15,217 nt of DNA from Eggerthellaceae bacterium UBA5808 (lineage in GTDB: Bacteria > Actinomycetota > Coriobacteriia > Coriobacteriales > Eggerthellaceae). The stretch is taken from contig DIDE01000116.1 in NCBI GenBank assembly GCA_002417975.1, positions 1 to 15,217 on the forward strand. Direction: 5' to 3'. Under the pieces are notes generated by a model. The model worked only from the letters and a program-made list of their open reading frames with translations, searched no databases and was not told the origin of the DNA. A program made the position numbers and the translations under genes. Shown here in pieces: positions 6,855-12,448 of the stretch. Each line of letters begins with the position of its first letter. Positions within the stretch are counted from its first letter, which is position 1.

Positions 6855-7043
6855 ATGTCTCATCCAGTTATTGATACTGATGAATGTGTGGGCTGTGACA
6901 TTTGCGTCGATGCGTGTCCTCAAGATGTTCTTGAAGTCGTAGGTGGCGTATGCACAGTAACTAATGAGGATAACTGCATTGCATGTGGCGATTGCCTTGA
7001 AGAGTGCCCTATGGGAGCAATTACTGAAGTCGTTGAGGATTAA
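6855..7043 (+). CDS. 2[4Fe-4S] ferredoxin
   Basis: The 62-residue protein is a clostridial-type low-potential electron carrier. Two cluster motifs of the form C-x2-C-x2-C-x3-C-P occur at Cys11/14/17/21 and Cys41/44/47/51, so each provides three ligands to one cluster and one to the other. An additional Cys33 lies between them. The rest is acidic (many D and E), as usual for this family. The ATG at 6855 has AAAGGAG about seven bases upstream and gives the standard M-x-x-x-V-I-D start. Longer reading frames upstream lack homology. It is monocistronic in appearance, with hypE 289 bp before it and a strong terminator after it. A GAAA-capped 5-bp hairpin lies in its leader at 6769-6782. It may serve anaerobic redox enzymes; the partner cannot be told from here. 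Confidence 0.95.
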   Translation: MSHPVIDTDECVGCDICVDACPQDVLEVVGGVCTVTNEDNCIACGDCLEECPMGAITEVVED

Positions 7044-7130
7044 CGATTACATCGGGTCAGTACTACTACCCCCAACATGTTTGTTTATTTACTATATATG
7101 CCGATTATGAGGCATAGACATTATGTATCT

Positions 7131-7172
7131 CTATCCGTAAGAGCATGAGTCTCTTACGGATAGTTTGTTTTT
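7131..7172 (+). terminator. Intrinsic terminator after the ferredoxin gene
   Basis: A perfect 13-bp stem, CTATCCGTAAGAG (7131-7143) with 7151-7163, closes a seven-base loop and is followed by TTTGTTTTT. Confidence 0.93.
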
Positions 7173-7197
7173 ACCGCACGACACAACGTCTACTGCA

Positions 7198-7292
7198 TAC
7201 ATGATACAAATGTAGTACAAGCGTGGTTAACGCTGGAATACTATAGCGTATGCCTAACTATGTACATGATACGGATGTAGTACAAGTGTGGT
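7198..7292. repeat. Direct repeat of 30 bp offset by 65 bp
   Basis: 7198-7227 and 7263-7292 share 27 of 30 positions (both begin TACATGATAC and contain ATGTAGTACAAG). The 35 bases between the copies are not obviously related to either. This is the first of two repeat families in the 900-bp gap between the ferredoxin terminator and dnaK. No gene is supported here. Confidence 0.8.
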
Positions 7293-7474
7293 GGATACAA
7301 GGTGAACGTAGCGAAATGTAGCGTTGGCTTGTCGAGAGTGATCCCTCTGTAATGGAATGTATGACCGATGGCGAATAAGAGCCGAAACGCGAGATTTTTT
7401 CATCCTTATAGTATCGAAGAAATTTCGAATCCTATAAGTCGCGCATCTCATCAGGTGTTATGGAGGTGTTTTAC

Positions 7475-7870
7475 TCATTGTCTTAAGTTGAAAAACACGA
7501 ATCGGCATTTGCTCGCCAGCGCTTCATTCAAGGCGATACATTTAGGTTACACATATGCCTCAATGGCATTTTCTTTAGTCAGAGTGTATTCGATAGTGGT
7601 GCATCGTGGATACGTATCCGTTTCAACGGCATATTTCGTCACCGATCTGCGTCCAAAAGTTCTACATCGTGGTTACATATACGTCCCAACGGTATGTTCC
7701 TTGGTCAGAATATATTCGAAGATGCTACATTGGCATCTCCTATACGCTTTAACGGCGTATTCCTTATCGAGACTGCATTCGATGGCTCTACGCCATCGCT
7801 GTTTATACGTCCCATCAGCCCATTTCTTTGCTTTATAAGCATTCACTTCATAAACGTTACGCAAAAGCAA
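7475..7870 (-). pseudogene. Possible remnant of a repeat-peptide reading frame (minus strand)
   Basis: On the minus strand one frame reads through the whole 63-bp array as successive 21-residue units with a loose pattern: Y at the start, R-C near position 8, then I-E-Y-x-L-T-K-E. It is interrupted by two TAA codons, at 7673-7675 and 7547-7549. Both fall at the same place in their repeat units, where an intact unit has TAT (Tyr). One such unit reads R-C-Q-C-S-I-F-E-Y-I-L-T-K-E and is nearly identical to the peptide encoded at bases 1-33. No good start codon with a ribosome binding site is present (TTG at 7868-7870 is the upstream limit). It could be a decayed gene or simply a non-coding minisatellite of period 63. 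Confidence 0.3.
7498..7830. repeat. Degenerate 63-bp tandem repeat, about five units
   Basis: Consecutive units at about 7498-7560, 7561-7623, 7624-7686, 7687-7749 and 7750-7812 share the frame C-A-A-Y-G-G-C-A-T near the start, T-C-A-G-A-R-T-A-T-A-T-T-C-G in the middle and a C-A-T-C-G-T-G-G-T-T-A-C-like end. A decayed sixth unit begins at 7813. Identity between units is moderate, so the array is old. The unit around 7706 recurs at bases 1-35 with 32 of 35 matches, so the family is dispersed. The rest of the gap up to the dnaK promoter (7831-7978) holds nothing I recognise. Confidence 0.8.
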
Positions 7871-7978
7871 CGATTTCGTGACAAAGAATTCGCTATTGCG
7901 TTATCTCTAGAGGCAAACGCTTGTGTTTACGCAGATCAGCGCTTTTTTACCCCAAAATATGAACGAATTATAGATAAC

Positions 7979-8007
7979 TTGACAATGAGGCACTTAGATT
8001 TTATATT
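7979..8007 (+). promoter_or_regulatory. Housekeeping-type promoter of the dnaK operon
   Basis: TTGACA at 7979-7984 and TATATT at 8002-8007 with a 17-base spacer form an almost perfect sigma-70-type promoter, about 67 bases before the dnaK ATG. The region around the -35 (7978-7998) resembles the HspR-associated inverted repeat CTTGAGT-N7-ACTCAAG at 9 of 14 positions, mainly in the left half, so HspR might act here. In the leader a short palindrome TCTCT-ATA-AGAGA lies at 8035-8047. Confidence 0.75.
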
Positions 8008-8073
8008 CGCAGTATTGAATAAAAACTAAACAGGTCTCTATAAGAGATACGTTAAACGAAAGGAACAGATACT

Positions 8074-10008
8074 ATGGGAAAGATCATAGGCATCGATTTG
8101 GGTACGACCAATTCGGCTATGGCAGTTATGGAAGGATCCGAACCTGAGATTCTCGTAAACGCTGAGGGCGATCGTACAACGCCATCCGTCGTTGGATTCC
8201 GCAAAGATGGGGAGCGCGTCGTTGGTAAAGCTGCGAAAAACCAAGCTGTTACCAATCCAGAGAACACCGTTTCATCCGTTAAGCGTTTTATCGGTCGTTC
8301 TTTCTCCGAAACGTCAGACGAACAAAAGACTGTTTCTTACAAGGTTGAAGACGGCAAAGATGGCCGTGCAGTAATCAATATCGATGGCAAGAACTACATG
8401 CCTGAAGAGATTTCTGCGATGGTTCTCCAAAAACTTAAGACCGATGCCGAAAAACAGGTTGGCGGTACGATTACGCAAGCAGTCATTACCGTTCCTGCGT
8501 ACTTTAATGATGCACAGCGTCAGGCAACTAAAGATGCTGGCAAGATTGCTGGACTCGAAGTTATGCGTATTATCAACGAGCCTACTGCAGCTGCATTGGC
8601 ATATGGCCTTGATAAAACCAACAAGGACGAAAAAGTTCTCGTCTTCGACTTGGGCGGCGGCACCTTTGATGTGTCTGTACTTGAGTTAGGTGACGGTGTA
8701 TTTGAGGTATGTTCAACTGCTGGTGATAACCACCTTGGTGGCGATGACTGGGATCAGCGCATAATCGACTGGATGGCCGAAAAGTTCAACACCGATAATG
8801 GTATTGATCTTCGTAAGGACAAAATGGCGTTGCAGCGTCTTAAGGAAGCAGCCGAAAAGGCAAAGATGGAGCTGTCGAGCACGACGCAGGCAAACATCAA
8901 CCTTCCGTTCATCACTGCTGATGCAAGTGGTCCTAAGCATCTTGATTACACGTTGACGCGCGCTGAGTTCGAAAAGATCACCCATGATCTGCTTGATCGT
9001 TGTCGCAAACCTGTGCAGCGTGCACTTTCTGACGCTGATCTTAAAACAGGCGATGTAAACGAGGTTATTCTCGTTGGCGGTTCAACACGTATGCCTGCTG
9101 TTCAGGATTTGGTTAAGACCATGACAGGCAAGCAGCCTAACATGTCAGTTAACCCTGATGAAGTTGTTGCTATGGGTGCTGCTGTTCAGGGCGGCGTTCT
9201 TGCTGGCGACGTCGAGGGTATTTTGCTACTCGATGTAACTCCGTTGTCCCTTGGTGTTGAGACCATGGGTGGCGTAATGACCAAGATGATTGATCGTAAC
9301 ACCACTATTCCAACACGCAAAACTGAAGTATATTCGACCGCTGCGGATAACCAAACGAGCGTAGAAATTCACGTTCTGCAAGGCGAGCGCGAGATGGCTT
9401 CCGACAATAAGACGCTTGGTAAGTTCCAGTTGACTGGTATTCCTGCTGCGCGCCGTGGCGTTCCTCAAATCGAAGTCACCTTTGATATTGATGCGAACGG
9501 CATTGTAAATGTTTCTGCAAAGGATCTTGGCACGGGTAAGCAACAGCAGATCACGATTTCTGGATCGACTGCACTGTCTGATGACGAAGTCGACCAGATG
9601 GTCAAAGATGCTGAATCTCATGCTGAAGAGGATAAGAAGCGCAAAGACGAGGTTGAGGTACGTAACACCTGCGATTCACTCGTTAATGCAACTGAGCAGA
9701 CGATGTCTGAGTTGGGCGACAAGGTTCCTGACGATGCAAAGAAGCAAGCTGAGGATGCGTTGTCTGAAGCAAAGACTGCATTGCAGGGTACTGATCTTGA
9801 TGCTATTAAGGCTGCAACTGAAAAGCTGCAAGAGGCTGGTCATAAACTTGCTGAGATCGTCTATGGTCAGCAAGGTGCTGCTGGAGCGAATGCTGCAGCA
9901 GGTGCGCAAGCTGCTGGAGCTGATGCGGCTGCAGGTGCAAAGAAGAACGATGGCGACGATACGATCGACGCTGACTACGAAGTGGTCGATGATAACGAAG
10001 GGAAGTAG
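8074..10008 (+). CDS. dnaK: Molecular chaperone DnaK (Hsp70)
   Basis: The 644-residue protein is a full-length Hsp70, the ATP-driven cytosolic chaperone that binds exposed hydrophobic segments under control of J-proteins and GrpE. The nucleotide-binding domain has G-I-D-L-G-T-T-N-S at 6-14, N-E-P-T-A-A-A-L-A-Y-G at 168-178 and D-L-G-G-G-T-F-D-V at 192-200. It is followed by the conserved linker (L-L-L-D-V-T-P-L-S-L-G), the beta-sandwich substrate domain and the helical lid. The tail is a Gly/Ala-rich stretch ending in the acidic D-A-D-Y-E-V-V-D motif typical of bacterial DnaK. The ATG at 8074 has GAAAGGA nine bases upstream. It is the first gene of the heat-shock operon, directly behind a strong promoter and two bases before grpE. 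Confidence 0.98.
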   Translation: MGKIIGIDLGTTNSAMAVMEGSEPEILVNAEGDRTTPSVVGFRKDGERVVGKAAKNQAVTNPENTVSSVKRFIGRSFSETSDEQKTVSYKVEDGKDGRAVINIDGKNYMPEEISAMVLQKLKTDAEKQVGGTITQAVITVPAYFNDAQRQATKDAGKIAGLEVMRIINEPTAAALAYGLDKTNKDEKVLVFDLGGGTFDVSVLELGDGVFEVCSTAGDNHLGGDDWDQRIIDWMAEKFNTDNGIDLRKDKMALQRLKEAAEKAKMELSSTTQANINLPFITADASGPKHLDYTLTRAEFEKITHDLLDRCRKPVQRALSDADLKTGDVNEVILVGGSTRMPAVQDLVKTMTGKQPNMSVNPDEVVAMGAAVQGGVLAGDVEGILLLDVTPLSLGVETMGGVMTKMIDRNTTIPTRKTEVYSTAADNQTSVEIHVLQGEREMASDNKTLGKFQLTGIPAARRGVPQIEVTFDIDANGIVNVSAKDLGTGKQQQITISGSTALSDDEVDQMVKDAESHAEEDKKRKDEVEVRNTCDSLVNATEQTMSELGDKVPDDAKKQAEDALSEAKTALQGTDLDAIKAATEKLQEAGHKLAEIVYGQQGAAGANAAAGAQAAGADAAAGAKKNDGDDTIDADYEVVDDNEGK

Positions 10009-10010
10009 TC

Positions 10011-11012
10011 ATGGCTGGTACGAACAAACATACCGGTAAAAAGGCTGCGGACACGGCAGATACCAACGACGATGAGGTTAAGGTAACATACGTCCAAGGC
10101 GATAAGCCCAGCGATGCTGGTGCAGAGAACCGCGAACGTATGCGCAAAGATCGTAAAGCCGCACGCGATGCCTTCAAGACCATGGGGGCTGATATGATCG
10201 ATAACGCAAAAGATTTTACAGGAAAGGCTGCTGACGCTGCATCGAAGTTCACTCACGATGCAGCCGAGCAGTCGGCAAAAGTTGCTTCTGCATTTAACGG
10301 AAAAGCTGGCAAAGCCGCAGAGGCAGCTGGCAAGGTTGCGACCGATGCTGCTGATGTTGCTGGTTCTGCAGCAAAAGATGCCGCACAGGGTGCAGCTGAT
10401 GTCGCCGACAAAGTAAGCGATGCTGCTTCGAAGGCTGCCGATAAGGCGGATGCGGCTGCAGAAAAAGCGACACAAGATCTGCTCAAGAAAACACGCGAGC
10501 AGGCTGATGAGTGGCAGAATCGCTTTCTGCGCCTGCACGCAGAATGGGATACGTATCGTCGTCGCACCGAAGAACAGCGTGCGGAAGAGCGGGTACGCGC
10601 ATCCGAGAAACTTGTTTCGGATCTTGTTCCCGTACTTGACGATTTTGAGCGCAGTATTAATTATGCGGTCAAAAATGGCGAAGGCGATCTACTCGATGGT
10701 GTTCAGGCAGTTCACACGAAGCTTGTTGATGTATTGACACGAAGCGGCGTCGAAGTAATTGATCCAAAAGGTCAAGCTTTTGATGCGCTTGAATCGCAAG
10801 CTGTTGGTACGGTTGATGATGCGACACAGCCTGATGAAACGGTTAACGATGTCTATCAAAAGGGATATCGGATGGGTAAAAAAATCATCCGTCCTGCGAT
10901 GGTTACCGTAACAAGTGGAGGACCGAAGCGCGTTAAGGTTGAGGATGACGATACGGAATCTGATGATGATTCCGATACGGCTCCTGATCCGTCGGCGACA
11001 AAGTCTAAATAA
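10011..11012 (+). CDS. grpE: Nucleotide exchange factor GrpE with a long LEA-like N-terminal extension
   Basis: GrpE releases ADP from DnaK. The conserved part is residues about 155-302: the long dimerising helix (L-L-K-K-T-R-E-Q-A-D-E-W-Q-N-R-F-L-R), then D-L-V-P-V-L-D-D-F-E-R at 204-214, and the beta domain with F-D at 257-258 and G-Y-R-M-G-K-K-I-I-R-P-A-M-V-T-V at 285-300. The family signature is met except that the usual His/Met after F-D is Ser262. At 333 residues it is far longer than the usual 180-220. Residues about 1-150 are Ala/Lys/Asp-rich with repeated A-A-x-K-A-A-D-x-A motifs resembling LEA-protein amphipathic helices, and the tail after 305 is acidic. The ATG at 10011 follows GAAGGGAAG in the end of dnaK. 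The next in-frame methionines lie inside the extension, so it appears genuine. Confidence 0.95.
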   Translation: MAGTNKHTGKKAADTADTNDDEVKVTYVQGDKPSDAGAENRERMRKDRKAARDAFKTMGADMIDNAKDFTGKAADAASKFTHDAAEQSAKVASAFNGKAGKAAEAAGKVATDAADVAGSAAKDAAQGAADVADKVSDAASKAADKADAAAEKATQDLLKKTREQADEWQNRFLRLHAEWDTYRRRTEEQRAEERVRASEKLVSDLVPVLDDFERSINYAVKNGEGDLLDGVQAVHTKLVDVLTRSGVEVIDPKGQAFDALESQAVGTVDDATQPDETVNDVYQKGYRMGKKIIRPAMVTVTSGGPKRVKVEDDDTESDDDSDTAPDPSATKSK

Positions 11013-11026
11013 ACATGCAAGGCTGA

Positions 11027-11060
11027 GCAGGCGGGTTATATAACCCGCCTGCGGTCTTTT
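11027..11060 (+). terminator. Terminator-like perfect palindrome between grpE and dnaJ
   Basis: A 26-base perfect palindrome (11027-11052, arms GCAGGCGGGTTAT/ATAACCCGCCTGC) forms an 11-bp G+C-rich stem with an ATAT loop and is followed by GGTCTTTT. It lies 14 bases after the grpE stop and 46 before the dnaJ start, inside the operon, so it probably attenuates transcription into dnaJ-hspR-clpB. Confidence 0.82.
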
Positions 11061-11098
11061 AAAAAGAAACGAAATAAGAAAGGACGGTGTGGGGCGTT

Positions 11099-12046
11099 AT
11101 GGCAACGACACCCGATTACTATAAAACGCTTGGCGTTCCACGGAGCGCAACTAAAGACGAGATAAAGAAGGCGTTTCGTCATTTAGCTCGGAAATATCAT
11201 CCTGATGCGGGTGGTGACGAAGCTCAGTTCAAAAAAATTAATGAGGCTTATGAAGTTCTGAGCGATGAAAAAAAGCGCAAGCTCTATGACCAATACGGTA
11301 CTGCTAAAGAAAGTCAGATACCGCATGGTTGGGGCGGCGGAGCTGGAACTGGTGGCACGCGCGTCAATGTCAATGGTCAAGGGTTTGCCGATTGGGCTGA
11401 TATTCTTGAGCATATTCGCCATGGCGAAGGAGCATTTGGAACCGATTGGGATTTTGGACAAGGTTTTGGTGGCCAAGGAATGCATCGTCCACAAAAAGGA
11501 CGAGACATCACGGTTTCGCTCTCCATCTCGTTTGATGAAGCATTTCGCGGTTGTCATAAGCGTGTGACTGTTCGCTCACCGCAGACACTATCGGCTGGTG
11601 ACGAAACACTCGATGTAACGATTCCTGCTGGAGCTGTTGATGGCGGTAGGTTGCGCTTCCATGGTAAAGGTGGAGCAGGTGTTGATGGTGGCCCGGCGGG
11701 TGATTTGCTCGTTAAAACGTGCATTCGACCTGATAGTTGCTATACCCGCGAAGGTGCCGATGTGCGTATGGATCTTCCTGTGACCTTTGATGAGGTTGCT
11801 CTTGGTGCATCGATTACACTGCCGTGTCCTGATGGAACGTCGGTTCGCGTTAAGGTTCCGGCGGGATGTCACGATGGCGCGGTGCTTAAAGTAAGAGGAA
11901 AAGGTGCTCCTCGTGTAAAAGGATCGGGCACGGGCGATTTAAAGGCGCGGATTTGTATTGTTGTTCCTAAGAATTTGAACGATCAACAGACGGCGGCGCT
12001 TAAAGAGTTTGCTCAAGCGTCTACTGAGAAGGTGAGGTCGTGGTGA
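11099..12046 (+). CDS. dnaJ: DnaJ-family co-chaperone without zinc finger (type B, CbpA-like)
   Basis: This 315-residue J-protein delivers substrates to DnaK and stimulates its ATPase. The J domain spans about 5-70 with H-P-D at 34-36. A Gly/Phe-rich linker (about 76-140, G-W-G-G-G-A-G-T-G-G and G-Q-G-F-G-G-Q-G) follows, then two beta-rich C-terminal domains with the R-G-x-D-I-T-V-S-L-S-I-S-F-x-E-A-F-x-G-C motif. The four C-x2-C-x-G-x-G zinc repeats of classical DnaJ are absent, making it type B. The ATG at 11099 gives the natural M-A-T-T-P-D-Y-Y start. An in-frame GTG at 11087 lies only two bases after AAAGGA and is less likely. The stop overlaps the hspR start, so the two are probably translationally coupled. 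The symbol is by position; dnaJ2 or cbpA would also fit. Confidence 0.92.
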   Translation: MATTPDYYKTLGVPRSATKDEIKKAFRHLARKYHPDAGGDEAQFKKINEAYEVLSDEKKRKLYDQYGTAKESQIPHGWGGGAGTGGTRVNVNGQGFADWADILEHIRHGEGAFGTDWDFGQGFGGQGMHRPQKGRDITVSLSISFDEAFRGCHKRVTVRSPQTLSAGDETLDVTIPAGAVDGGRLRFHGKGGAGVDGGPAGDLLVKTCIRPDSCYTREGADVRMDLPVTFDEVALGASITLPCPDGTSVRVKVPAGCHDGAVLKVRGKGAPRVKGSGTGDLKARICIVVPKNLNDQQTAALKEFAQASTEKVRSW

Positions 12047-12423
12047 TAGACGATCGAAACAGACCAGTGTATATGATCGGTGTTGCCGCAGAACTTGCAG
12101 GCGTGCATCCACAGACCTTGCGTATCTATGAGCAGAAGGGTCTTGTGACACCGCAGCGAACAAGTGGGAATACACGTATGTATTCCCAGGCGGATATTGA
12201 TCGTCTTGCAATGATTAATGAGCTCACGAGCGAGGGAATCAATTTAGCTGGTGTTATTCGTATTCTCGATCTTCAAGGTCGTCTTGATGATCGAGATACG
12301 GAGTTGGATGATTTACATAGGCGCGTCCGCCGCTTAGCGGATCGCGTCCATGAGCTTGAAACAAGGGAAAGCGTCACGTCGCTGGTGACAGCGCAGGTGA
12401 ATGCTTTACGGCGCCTTCCCTAA
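12043..12423 (+). CDS. hspR: Heat-shock repressor HspR (MerR family)
   Basis: This 126-residue MerR-type regulator is the known repressor of dnaK operons in actinobacteria, acting with DnaK as co-repressor at HAIR sites. The winged-helix region shows I-G-V-A-A-E-L-A-G-V-H-P-Q-T-L-R-I-Y-E (about residues 10-28) and the wing N-T-R-M-Y-S (about 42-47). A Leu/Arg/Glu coiled-coil dimer helix follows from about 80. The start is a GTG overlapping the dnaJ stop (GTGA at 12043). A second GTG immediately before it (12040) is equally possible, with AGGTGAGG upstream of both. The gene is followed after 25 bases by clpB. Its place in its own target operon implies autoregulation, though only a degenerate HAIR-like site is seen at the dnaK promoter. 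Confidence 0.93.
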   Translation: MIDDRNRPVYMIGVAAELAGVHPQTLRIYEQKGLVTPQRTSGNTRMYSQADIDRLAMINELTSEGINLAGVIRILDLQGRLDDRDTELDDLHRRVRRLADRVHELETRESVTSLVTAQVNALRRLP

Positions 12424-12448
12424 CACAATTGAATAAAGGAGTTATGAT

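Noticed and set aside
7368..7838. 156-residue plus-strand protein
   Set aside because: It lies in the 63-bp repeat array, where a multiple-of-three period keeps several frames open. The homologous copy at bases 1-35 has a stop in this frame, and there is no ribosome binding site.
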